This document shows positions 43,198-53,510 of a stretch of DNA of 64,000 nt, piece after piece (the stretch's first letter is position 1; each line of letters begins with the position of its first letter). A program made the position numbers and the translations under genes. The DNA is from Argyresthia goedartella. Lineage: Eukaryota; Arthropoda; Insecta; Lepidoptera; Argyresthiidae. The stretch covers positions 32,115,674 to 32,179,673 of the forward strand of contig OX463808.1 of assembly GCA_949825045.1 (NCBI GenBank), in the 5' to 3' direction. The notes under the pieces were generated by a model, which saw only the letters and a list, made by a program, of their open reading frames with translations, was not told the origin of the DNA and did no database searches.

Positions 43198-45671
43198 TGA
43201 TCTGCCATATTAGACCGCAATGAGTACTTCGCCATCGTTATCTACGCTATTTAACCAAAGTAAAACTTTTCTTTTAGCTTCCCTTATAGTACATTGTTTT
43301 ATTTCGCACTCTTTCACTACGATGTTGTACATGTGAGTATGCAAGAATGGTGCAAATCGGCGAGCATAAGCGGTAGTTACGGAAGGTTTTGAAATTATAA
43401 ATACTCTTTTTGACAGAAGCCGTTCATATTCAACACTATTAAGAATTTTTCTATGGTACATCAACACTACCTTTAAGATAAAGAGTTTTCTTAGACTCAG
43501 CACTTTGCTTTCCTCATATAGTAATGTAGTGGGGTACATGCGAGGTTTTTTGTGCATTACTTTTAGTACTGCGTGCTGCGCTCTTTCCACTGCCAACATG
43601 TAAGACTTCGAAGATCCTCCCCAACAACTGATGCAGCAGGTGAGGACGGATTGGCACAGTTCTAGATATACCAGAATTAACGTTTCCTTCAGAGCACCTC
43701 CCCGCAGTGATTTCATTATGTGAATAATTTTGCGTACCCGAGCTGCGAGTGTACTCAGATGTTTTTTAAATTTAAGTTTCTCATCAAGCACTATTCCCAA
43801 ATATTTGATTTCACCGTCTCTGATGATTAATTCACAGTTACAATTTCCGGACGACTGGTTGCAGGTATGGATTTGTATGTTAAAATGTGATTTTGGTTGG
43901 GAAGCTTTTGTCTTGTGAAAGCATACGAATTTTGTCTTAGAGGCATTAAGTACAAGTAGATTTTTTGACAGCCAAGTAGCGATTTCTGAAATACCGGTAG
44001 TTGCTTTTTTTGCATTATTGCAGTGTCATCAGCATAATATAGTTTCAGCTTTCAGAAGTGGGGATATGGTAGTGTAAACATCGTTCATGTAAACAAGGAA
44101 CAGTGTTGGGCCCATGATACTGCCTTGTGGAACTCCGAATTGAACCGGCAGAGGAGAACTCATTAGTTCTCCTATCTTAGTTACCATTTTCCTGTTGCTG
44201 AGGTAGCTGCGAAACCAGTTCAAAGCCACGCCCCTAACTCCTATGTTTTCTAGCTTTTTCAGCAAGATTGGAACAGACACCGTGTCGAATGCCTTAGCTA
44301 GATCTAAAAAGACTCCAACTCAGCACCGTCCCATATCTAAGTTGTTTGTTACTGTCTCCATTACTCTAGCAATAGCGTCCTCTGTTGATCTTCCCCTCCG
44401 GAAACTAGATTGAACGGGTGACAGTAAATCATTGGTTTCCAAGTATTTGCACAGACGTTGTAAACAACTTTTTCTAATATTTTTGAGAGGATACTCAGAA
44501 GTGACATTGGTCGAAAATTACAAGGGGTAGTTTATCCCCAGACTTAGGAATTAGAGTTGGTGAGGCAATTTTCCATGACAGCGCAAAAATTCCTTGTGAC
44601 AAGCTAAGGCTACATATATGTGTGAGAGGTTTTCTTATACACAAATTGATTTGTTTTAAGAGTGTTGGTTTGAGTCCGTCTGAACCGGGAGCACTCTCGT
44701 TCTTTAATTGAGATATGTAGTCGCTAATTTCGCTTTCATCGGTGGGATACATGAAAAATGAATGTGGAAGAGAATTTTGTCATTTGGTTTCAAAGACCAG
44801 AGCTTTTTCCGATTGGTTAGTTTTAGTAAGAATCTTATTTGCTAACTTTTCGCCTACGGAGGCATAATATTGATTGCAATCGTGAATAGAGTCGAAAGGT
44901 GTCGATTTGGCTGTAAGAAGTGACATCGGTGCCATCGATTTCGATGTGTTTAATTCGCATATACTTTTTATAGCGATCCAGAGCTTTTTAGGGTTTTTTT
45001 TAGTATCATTTAACAGTTTATTTTCATATTGTACCTTAAGTTTGTGCAGTAAATCATTACAGAAGTTGCGATATCTTAGATTAATTAGTTTGGCTATTTC
45101 ATCTTTAGGGTATTTTCTACATTTATGATGGAGTTTTTCTCTGTGTTTAATGCATCTTATGAATCCCGCAGTTATCCAAGGCTTGAGGTTAAATTTAGAT
45201 CTACTAAAGTTCCTGATAGTAACAATATTTTGTATGACCTTATGGAGCTTTTTAGATAAGAACTCGGTAGCTATTGATACGTCCGAATTAAGTATAATAT
45301 CTGACCAGTCCATGTATTCCAGTTCTTCAATTACTGCTGAATAGTTGACTTTTGACAATTGTCTTTTAGTATTTTTTTGGTAAAATTTGGTCTGCAATCT
45401 AACAGCTGTGAAGTCGTGATCAGTGACTGACGTTTGGCATACTATTGACGCTGCTTGATGCTTACTTTTTATTAGTATGTGATCAAGGCAGGAATTTGCT
45501 CTAGTAGGTAAAGTAATATAATAAGCATGTATAAGCTTGTGCTCCGCAGCTATACATAGGTAATCTGCTTTTAAGTCGTTTGATGTATCAGCAGACAAAA
45601 TGTCTAAGTTTAAGTCATCTGCCAATATAATGTTAGGACAGTTATTGTTTTCTTGTAATATTTCTTCGAGG

Positions 45672-46349
45672 AAAGTCGCCGTCTTCTTTAGGGGCCAGAT
45701 GAAGAGCTGATGCCCATGGTGAATCTGATAGACGTGCAGTCCCGTCGCATAACATGTCATCAAATTGGTCTTTTGCAATTCTAAGACGATCGGGCGCGAG
45801 CCGTCGTGGCCTGCAAAATACTGGTGGGCAAGCTGTCGTTCGGATATAATGCATGGTTGAATGTTTTATCTCGCGATTTATCCCTGATGGGTTGGTGAGG
45901 CTGGGGTATTGTGTCAGTAGCTTGTGGTACTCACTATTTCCTGTAATGACTTTGATGCTGGATAGTTGACAGTTGCTGGCCGACCCAGCTGATGACATCG
46001 TTGTTAGACTGTCTAGTAATCGGCTGTTTCTGCAATCAATCAAAAGACCGTAATGCGAAATAAAATCAGCGCCGATGATAGGTCTATCCACATTGGCCAC
46101 TACAAAATTCCAGCTAAAATCTCGTCGTAAACCTAGGTCAAGATGTATAGTCATTCATTGTTCCATAGGTGTCTATAACAGTGCCGTTAGCAGCAGCAAG
46201 TTTGTAATCTGTCGCCTTTATAAATTGTCGAAGAAATCGTCGTGGTAAAACGCAAAGGTCGGAACCGGTATCTATTAAATATTGCACCTCAGAGTTTTTC
46301 TCTGTGACAAATAGGCGACTCGTTGCTGGCTGACAGTCGTTTGTCGCCT
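45672..46349 (-). pseudogene. Ty3/gypsy protease and RT N-terminus, truncated
   Basis: The protease reads VTEKNSEVQYLIDTGSDLCV (catalytic DTG kept, about 46280), then PRRFLRQFIKATDYKLAAA and NGTVIDTYG. After a shift come NVDRPIIGADFISHYGLLID and CRNSRLLDSLT. The RT start is CRPRRLAPDRLRIAKDQFDD, then SDSPWASALHLAPKEDG at 45680. LINE D begins at the next codons. Most of RT, RNase H and integrase are therefore absent. Confidence 0.85.
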
Positions 46350-47261
46350 CTATTGACTGTCGCGGAAGTTTCCCGGCTTAAAGTTGCAGGGCAGAACGCA
46401 TTTACGCGCTTTTCCACCAAAGCAATCATGGTACCAACACATACCTGGTGTTCTGCTCTGGCTCCGACCTCTGCTTCTTGATCTCGACGCACCGGTTCTG
46501 TATGTGGAGTGACCACGTCTACCCTCGTGCAATGATAACTGTGCGATTTGTTGCGTAAGTTCTGTTCTGATGCGTGACGTAATCATCTCCTCTAACCTGC
46601 TCACTAATCCATCGAAATTGTTCGACGAAGTACTTGCGACCTGCTGCGATGGAGAGTGTGATACCGCCTCGCAAATTTTATCTGCCAGTTCTGCCACGTC
46701 GTCCAGGATGCTGGTGGTCTGCGAAGCAATGATGGCTTGAACGTGCGTCAGCAAACGACTCGACCAAAGGCTGCGTTGAAATTCATCTGGAACTACATGT
46801 TTTGCCAAGGTCCTCAAATGACGTAAAAATTGCGACAGCTTTCTGTCGCCTAACTCTTCATGAGTTAGCAGTTGGCGTATGCGTTGTTCGCTTGAAATCG
46901 AAAGTCGTTTTATTAATTCTTCCTTCAGTTTAGGATACTTATCAGTTCTCGGCGGACTCGTTATAATATCTTTTACCTCATGTGCAAACTTGTGGTCCAG
47001 TTGCGCAACTACCATATAAAACATTGTCGCGTCATCTTTGGTACCGGAGATTTTAAATTGGGCTTCTGCTTGAGCGAACCAAATTTCTGGATCTTCCGAC
47101 CAAAAAGGTGGTAGTTTCACTGCAACACCCTCGACGGCAGCGGTCGGGTTATCTTGAGAAGCGGGTTTCGTAATACCGTCCTCGCCGCCGGTTGAGCCAT
47201 TGTTGCTATCCGAGTTAGAAGGCGACATGTTGTAGTTGTAATATTCGCATCTTGGGGTCAC
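46350..47261 (-). CDS. Ty3/gypsy gag, intact frame
   Basis: This 303-codon frame is uninterrupted. It encodes AVKLPPFWSEDPEIWFAQAE, FKISGTKDDATMFYMVVAQL, KLSQFLRHLRTLAKHVVPDE and LWSSRLLTHVQAIIASQTTS, a typical capsid. The C-terminus is Arg/Ser-rich (SRSRSRGRSQSRTPG) and ends MCWYHDCFGGKARKC...C, the Cys/His cluster of this lineage. The protease lies downstream in another frame. The first ATG is 25 codons into a region just after the LTR; MSPSNSDSN at residue 12 is an alternative start. The protein is probably not functional without pol. Confidence 0.8.
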   Translation of the reverse strand: MTPRCEYYNYNMSPSNSDSNNGSTGGEDGITKPASQDNPTAAVEGVAVKLPPFWSEDPEIWFAQAEAQFKISGTKDDATMFYMVVAQLDHKFAHEVKDIITSPPRTDKYPKLKEELIKRLSISSEQRIRQLLTHEELGDRKLSQFLRHLRTLAKHVVPDEFQRSLWSSRLLTHVQAIIASQTTSILDDVAELADKICEAVSHSPSQQVASTSSNNFDGLVSRLEEMITSRIRTELTQQIAQLSLHEGRRGHSTYRTGASRSRSRGRSQSRTPGMCWYHDCFGGKARKCVLPCNFKPGNFRDSQ

Positions 47262-47265
47262 CAGA

Positions 47266-47575
47266 TGTGGGGAACACTACAGTGAGTTGAAGAAAAGTCA
47301 GGATCCCCACATAAACTGTGTATTGAGTTCAATAGCAGTATGAACACGGTAAATTACGTAAAGCTAGCGAGCGTAAGAGTAGCGAGAAAGCGACGTAGGT
47401 CCGGCGCGGAAGCGAATCGGTAAGCCACTGGCGCGAGCGTACGCAGACTGGAAGCCGGTTCTTCGGCGCGACCCCGCGCACCTCCTCACGCCCCGCGGTG
47501 CCTGGACGTGTCGTGGACTGCTCCAGCGCGCTGCATTGTGGGCGATGCACAAACTGCAAGTGCAGTGCCGCCACA
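47266..47575 (-). repeat. 5' LTR of the gypsy element, inserted in LINE E
   Basis: The 310-bp segment has TGTGG...CCACA ends. On the minus strand it is followed by TCTGGTGACCCC, a primer-binding-like sequence, then the gag start. Its other edge meets LINE E reverse transcriptase (PINGRI) at 47576. Confidence 0.75.
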
Positions 47576-49640
47576 GATTCTTCCATTTATGGGCGTGTGC
47601 AAGCAAAGTTCGTTTATGTAAATAAGAAAAAAATAAGACTAGGGCCAAGCACGCTGCCCTATGGAATACCATATAACACTGGCATATCGCTACTGAGTTT
47701 GTCCCCAATTTTCACTTTCTGGGAGCGGTTGGATAGATAGTTGGTAAATAACTGCAGAATGTTTCCCCTCATTCCAATGCTTTCCATTTTGTTTAGTAGA
47801 ATAGGGATAGAGATGGTGTCGAAGGCTTTGGCCAAGTCGAGAAAGATGGCGCTGCATTTCTTTTTCCTGTCTAATAGATCAGTTATGTGTTCAGTGAGTG
47901 ATGACACCACGTCCTCTGTGGATTTATCGGCCCTAAAACCATATTGACAGTTTGATAAAAGCTTTTCCTGTTCGAGATAGTTGATAAGTCTAGAGTTAAT
48001 TATCTTTTCAAGTAATTTGGCTAGGGCCAGCATGACCGAGATTGGTCTGTAGTTTCCGACATCATTTCTCAACCCTTCGTTGTGAATTGGGTGGATTAGA
48101 GCATTTTTAAAAACCGATGGGAATACTCCGGTGTCCAAACAACGATTGAATACGTGTGTCAGGGGTACCGTTAGAATATATTTTATATTTTTTTAAAGTT
48201 TTGGTGCAATTTTGTCAGAGCCAGTAGTACTGTCAGTTTTTAAATTGATGAGCAGGGAATTTACCTATACTTCATCGGTATTTCAAACTACCATGGATCT
48301 ATGATGTGTTTGCTTCTGGATGTTTGTACTATAATTGTATGTTGATTGATTTTGTTTTATTTTATCAGCTAGTGTTTGTCCTATTTGAGCAAAGAATGTA
48401 TTGACGTCATTCATGGATTCTTGTGTACCTGTGAAATTTATTTTGAGCAGTTCACGGACAGGAGCAGTAATCTTAACCGTATTTGTGACTTTTTTAAGTG
48501 TTGCCCATAGTCTTTTAGGATTATTTGAGGCCTTTTCTAGTATATCTTTTTTATATGAAATCTTGATCTTTTTAAGTAAATTGTTACAAAAGTTACGGTA
48601 TCTCTTGTATGTCGTTAGTAAAACTTTGTTATCGGATGATTTTTTACTCTTTAGATGTAGTCTATCCCTGTTTCTTATACACTTTATCAGTCCCGACGTA
48701 ACCCAGGGTTTGAGGATCCGTAATTTACTAGGGACTGACACTATTTTTGAGTTTGATTTGATGGCATCATTAATTTTGCTAACAAGACAATCGGCAGTAG
48801 TGTAAGGGTTGTCAATTTTCATTATTTCTTCGATATTCGAGTTTTCAAGCGATCTTATGTCATAATCTATTTTTAAGCGAGTTAGTACAGTATTTTTGGA
48901 TTTGTTAGTGTTGTGCAGAATTACGAACACAGGTTTGTGATTGGTCACTAGGGTTTGTAAGACAAAGGTTTGAACGAGTGAGGGACTTTTTATGAAGGCA
49001 TGATCGAGACAGCTTACTTCAGTGGTGAGATGCGTATGACATGGTAAAAGGCCGAATTCAGCGTTGATGTTGAGGTAGGTATCGCTAAACTTGTCTGTGT
49101 TATTGAGCTTGAGATCTATGTTCATGTTCTCCATCATAATTACCTTACTGAAAGATTTCAGAGATGTAAGTTTTTACTCAAGTGATCCAATAAAACTGTC
49201 TATGACAGTAAATGCCGGTGACCTATATATTCCAAGTAAAGCCGTTTCAGTACCAATTTTCACAACCAAGCAGTAACCCCCTTCAAAAGTAGGTTCTTCA
49301 ACTGTGCAGTTTATGTCATTTTTAATGTAAAGAATAAATCCGTCGTTCTGGTTTCTAAGTATACGGCTACAGTAAACTTGATAGTTTTCTAATTGTGGTG
49401 GGGATTTATAATCTTGAAGCCAGCATTCAGTGAGGATAAGGATGTCACAGGATATCTTGAGTCTTCCTAGCATCACTTCTAACGAGTCCATATTTGCATA
49501 AACCGAACTAATATTTTGAGTTATAATTTTCAAGGAGCTTGAAGAATACATAATTTTTTGGGCACAGTCTTCTGGTGTAGTCTCAGTACTTTCGGATTGG
49601 TCTTCATCTAGTGCGTTTATGAGATGATTTGTGTCGAATT
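47576..49640 (-). pseudogene. LINE E (jockey/CR1-like): endonuclease to mid RT, cut by an LTR
   Basis: The upstream frame includes LINALDEDQSESTETTPEDC. The endonuclease runs SLKIITQNISSVYANMDSLE, LILTECWLQDYKSPPQ and GTETALLGIYRSP. After an indel near 49170 comes VIIMMENMNIDL, where GDxN is EN-N, then EVSCLDHAFIKS and VTNHKPVF. The linker is LKPWVTSGLIKCIRNRDRLH. The RT has [51 protein letters not shown] and GIP*GSVLGPS, with a CAG-to-TAG change at about 47637. It stops at the LTR. The continuation with the YADD palm is not in the window. Confidence 0.85.
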
Positions 49641-51476
49641 TTGTTTACTTGATGTTTGGTGTCTGTGCGTGATTGTCGCTGTGTTAGTGGATTTCTGAGT
49701 GAGAGGAGTATAATGTTGTTGATGTTGTTTATGAACATCTGCTGAAATGTTACAAAAGATATTTTGCTAATATATTTGTTTGTATATTTGTAATAATTAG
49801 TGTAGATTGAAGTTGATACATACGATATATATAGTTGTAAAATTATAGAGGGGATATATATTCCTAGAGTAATGAGTACACAGGTTTGTTCTAAAGATAA
49901 ACTAAAACACAGAATTTTTCGTTTAACTAGTCAGGCCGTTTTCAGCGCTTGGATTTGCGCCTCTGATTTAACTATAATCATGGACATTAAATTAATTTCC
50001 TGTCTTTCTCGCTGGTAGGTAACGCTAATGAGTATAAGAGTGACGGAATCTGGATGCGACTCAATAGCATTACTTCCTCGGAATAATTTCGTTAATCATG
50101 TTGTTTTATTGAAGAAATATTGTATTTTCAGTATTTACCTGTGAAATGTTATACCTGTTGGAGATAGAGGAATGTACCTGCCTGTCGTGTCTGGTTGTCG
50201 TAATACGGAGAACAAATAAAAAGGGGTGCTTTTCACTTTCACTATGTTTATTTGTTCTCATAGATAACAAAACAAGATTGTTCGTAACTAGCATCAAAGA
50301 TTTATAATTTTTTAACAAAGAGTTTTTACTATCACCTTTCACTATGACGTCGCGACACAGAGAGAGTGTTTCAAACCTGTCTCGACCCAAAAAATGATGC
50401 TAGTTCGTCCACTGCCCGCTATGAACCGGAAATGCTAATGACATCCGGCTTCTAGAACATTCCACATGTTTAATCGCCATATCCGGGACTGTTATCTACC
50501 GTCGAGAGGAACGAAATATTCGCAAATCAATGCCAGAGATGTCGCTCGCTCTAGTGGGACGTGGACGAACCCTTGAGCAAGCATGCGGTCCAAGACTCCG
50601 CTATCGCTCGTCAGATGGCAGGAAATTTTCCCGTCGGTCACATTCTCCCGCCGTACTCATGTACCTAATGAGAGTAATGAGAAAACAAATGTGAACCTAT
50701 GACCGACGCAAACATTCCTACCGCTAAACTATGTCTTAGATCTAATAACACACTTAAGTGGTTAAGTGCGCTTGTAGACGTCGACCCCCTCCGATATGCA
50801 CGTATCCTAATGAATGTGTACACGCACACCGGACGAGAAAAACCGACTCACACAAGGGCCCTGAAGCAGTCATACAAAAATAAAACATGAAGACTCTAAC
50901 AATATGATACAGTACAATAACCAATAATAGAACCTTTTACAAGTATAAGTTGCTAAATTGCATTAAACAGGCTTGACATAGGTGATAAATGGTTAAGTTA
51001 CCTACATAACTATGCACATGACATGACACACAGACCGACCATAATTATTTAACAAAACAAATGAGTATTTATGTTTACATTGACATGTAAAATATTTTTG
51101 AGACAAATAATTGAAACAACTAAATTTAAGTCAAAGCAACGGAATGACAATAGTTGCGTAATGCTTAATACCTGACGTGAAACAATTCAACGCTTATCTA
51201 ACGGGTAATATTACTAAACGTTTAGTGGGACGCAGAGCTGGTTTCTGATGAGTCGGCAATGTCTGGAACTATAACTACCTACCAAATAAACACGGCGTTA
51301 CTCTAAAACACAATGGCCACCATTGGCCGCTCACACAACCCTTTGTTCAAACCAAGCTAAATAAAAACAAAATGCACTACGGCGTATCTAGCATAATTAA
51401 AACATTTTTAAATACACACACATACATTGCCTCGAGAGAAAATAAAATAGCTTTGCCGCCAGCCGTTGTAGGAACA
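49641..51476. other. No gene recognised; possible LTR-element leader on the minus strand
   Basis: Only short unsupported frames (for example 50106-50390 and 50699-50890). Position relative to the LTR/PBS boundary at 51477-51495 suggests leader or decayed gag of a minus-strand element, but no coding block confirms this. Confidence 0.35.
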
Positions 51477-51495
51477 CAAAAAGAGCGCCAAATGT
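51477..51495 (-). other. LTR end / primer-binding-site boundary
   Basis: The minus strand reads GACGTTACA then TTTGGCGCTC, the same junction type as at 17501-17513 (TTACA|TTTGGCGCTC). LTR sequence would extend to higher coordinates from 51493; its far end is not identified. Confidence 0.5.
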
Positions 51496-51516
51496 AACGT
51501 CTTTGAAAGTAAGCGT

Positions 51517-51630
51517 TAGCCGCGGGTTCGAATCTCGGCAGCCTCGGCTACTCTATCTAGGGTCGTGGGTTCGAATCTCGGCGTCCGCCTCGGCTACTCT
51601 ATCTAGGGTCGTGGGTTCGAATCTCTGTGT
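51517..51630 (+). repeat. Triplicated 43-46-bp repeat, each with a tRNA B box
   Basis: GGTTCGAATC occurs at 51525, 51568 and 51614, each preceded by GG and followed by CCTCGGCTACTCTATCTAGG (last unit truncated). Each matches the polymerase III B-box consensus. No A box was seen at normal distance. Confidence 0.85.
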
Positions 51631-51639
51631 TCCTAACTG

Positions 51640-52350
51640 CCTAGAGGGTGACTTCCTGAAGGTACGGCTGGCAAGGAAAGAAGGTTTACGTTCAGAGTTA
51701 TATTCAAGAAATCCTACGGGTACAAAATAGCTGAGGGGGCGTTATAGCCTAACCTACATAACCTTGATACATAAATGCCGGCTTCGCTCTTCAGTGGCTG
51801 GGTCTCTTTCCGGCGTAAGGGCGAAGGTATACGACCTGAACGCTGGCAGTGAGGTGCAGCTTCAATGGGCAGTTCTGGCGGCGTGAGTCCTCCACTCGGG
51901 CAGCAGCTACTGCGAGGACCGGGCTCCAAAATGCAGGGCTTCGACTTGTAGCGGGGGCGATGATAATGCGCGACGTCCGTCATGTCTCGAGGTTCACGTG
52001 GAACAGCCCCGACTCTATGCTCGACTCCCTACAAGCGGCGCGCGCTTCGATTGAAAAAACATGGCCCACACGCATTGCGTGATGTCTTTCAGCCAATCTC
52101 CGAGCTTGATATCAAATTCGGGAGGGCGACTGCCCCTCTTGCCCCGCCGATTCATGACGCCAACTGCACAGCTAATCCGAAGCTTGTGAACACTCAGTTT
52201 AAATATTCGCGGGGAATTATTGCCTCTCCGCGACTCCCGTGCCACCGACACGATGTCGGCGAATACGGCTACCAACACAGGGTACTACAACTGCGTCCAA
52301 AAACAGCAAGTTACGACCAGCATAATGCTTTACTACTTGGTAAAAACTAA
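51640..52350 (+). repeat. GC-rich LINE-like untranslated region containing repeat R3, copy 2
   Basis: 51977-52203 matches 41955-42190 closely. The flanks (TGCCGGCTTCGCTCTTCAGTG upstream; GACACGATGTCGGCGAATAC downstream) are not shared, so copy 2 shows more of the parent element. The ATG at 52252 opens a short frame (MSANTATNTGYYNCVQKQ) that ends at 52349. Confidence 0.6.
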
Positions 52351-52555
52351 TTTCTTATCTGAATATTGATACATTATGATCATAATGTACCAATATTTCG
52401 ACATATTATGACATTCAAATTTCGCACGGCGACGCCCGCCTGCCCCTAGTTTGTCTAGTGTATGTAACTGTACGTGAAACTCTCCTTCGGCTCTTTTCAT
52501 AAACCCACTCCCGACTTTTAATGCCCTCCATTATGTATTAGTCACATAAATTACT

Positions 52556-52636
52556 ATTAACTTCTTGAAATGTTATTAGCATGGCATAAGATTCAAACCC
52601 CGTCTCAACTACCCTCGGTTTTAGGGTGGTTAAAAA
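52556..52636 (+). repeat. Dispersed repeat R1, partial copy
   Basis: TTAGCATGGCATAAGATTCA, CCGTCTCAACTACCCTCGG and GGGTGGTTAA align with the 3' two-thirds of the copy at 10942. Confidence 0.65.
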
Positions 52637-52649
52637 AAAGGATTTTTAC

Positions 52650-52952
52650 GTGGTTTTACAATTTCATAATTTCATAATTCTTTATTTCACACACTCCTAT
52701 TACATTTAAAAGGTTACATTAGGAGAAATCATATGTACAAAGGCGAGTTTATCTCTAAAGAGAGATTTCTTCCAGCAAACCAAGGTATGAAAGGGAAATG
52801 TATCATGAAAGGGTAGGCAGTGTACAATATCTAATGTCTAATCTATTCTGAAATACACATAATATAAAATACCGAAAATAAAATACTTATATACCAGACT
52901 ACTAAATACAATAAATACATATATAATTGCTCAAATTATAATTTCGAAATCT
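52650..52952 (-). repeat. 3' UTR of the CR1-like LINE family
   Basis: ACAAAGGCGAGTTTATCTCT, AAAGAGAGATTTCTTCCAGC and AAACCAAGG match the family 3' UTR at 24409-24455. The hairpin is 52751-52766. The tail at 52674-52685 is TTCTTTATTTC. Confidence 0.75.
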
Positions 52953-53510
52953 TCATAGGGAAACAAATCCCAGACCCTTGAAAGAATAGCTTACTTTTGC
53001 GAGTCTCAGCCGGGGCGCAACTAGTCTGTGATTATATAAGTATGTAATGTATGTATTTCTTAGGTTAAAATTACAGCTTACACATAATTCAAAAAAATGG
53101 TGTGTCTGTTCGATAGGCAGCTGTTTCTTGATGTGGGCTGTTGCAAATTTCTGTTTGATCTCGCTAGCTTTTCCCTCCAGTGAATCCAGCTTAGTTTGAA
53201 CTGCACCCATCTGTTGGCCCAAATGCCCAATCTTGCCGTCAAAACCAGAGAGCGATGCCAATACTTTTCCCAGCAAAACGAAGATATCAGAGACCTTGCC
53301 CTTAATCTTTATTATTTCACCCATAATCTCCAGGATCGAAAATCATCATCTTTCGGTACTGGGCATAAATTATTGTTGCACAGAGTAATATTCTCCGCTT
53401 TGGACTTCAATACGCCGACCGGGGTGAGGGTGTTGTCATTTTGCTTGATGGAGGCTTTACACTGCCGGAACATCCGGGTGCCATCTCGGCTTTTTTGGAT
53501 GCGCATAACA
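52953..53510 (-). pseudogene. ORF1-like fragment with coiled coil
   Basis: Two frames on the minus strand: SVMRIQKSRDGTRMFRQCKA then KAENITLCNNNLCPVPKDDD (53312-53527), and VSDIFVLLGKVLASLSGFDG, KIGHLGQQMGAVQTKLDSLE, GKASEIKQKF (53150-53324). The heptad-like Leu/Val pattern predicts a coiled coil, and the Cys cluster could be a zinc-binding region. Its position upstream of a CR1-type 3' UTR suggests an ORF1 joined to a 3' UTR by internal deletion. Confidence 0.4.

Larger units (their letters stand above)
42785..45671 (-). pseudogene. LINE D (jockey/CR1-like): endonuclease to C-terminus, frameshifted
   Basis: Starts at 45671 inside the endonuclease (TFLEEILQENN), where GDFN is expected as ILADDLNLDIL. 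It keeps LPTRANSCLDHILIKSKH, TSVTDHDFTAV and the linker LKPWITAGFIRCIKHREK. The RT has [54 protein letters not shown] and [10 protein letters not shown], with indels near 44500, 44290-44490 and 44030. The C-terminus is YARRFAPFLHTHMYNI to GEVLIAV at 43210. The 3' UTR has (TG)n and a hairpin, ending CAATAAACTATTTTC near 42790. It abuts a gypsy RT start at 45672 with no visible target duplication. Confidence 0.85.

Noticed and set aside
50106..50390. 94-codon minus-strand ORF as a gag fragment
   Set aside because: No capsid or knuckle motif; position after an LTR boundary alone is not enough.
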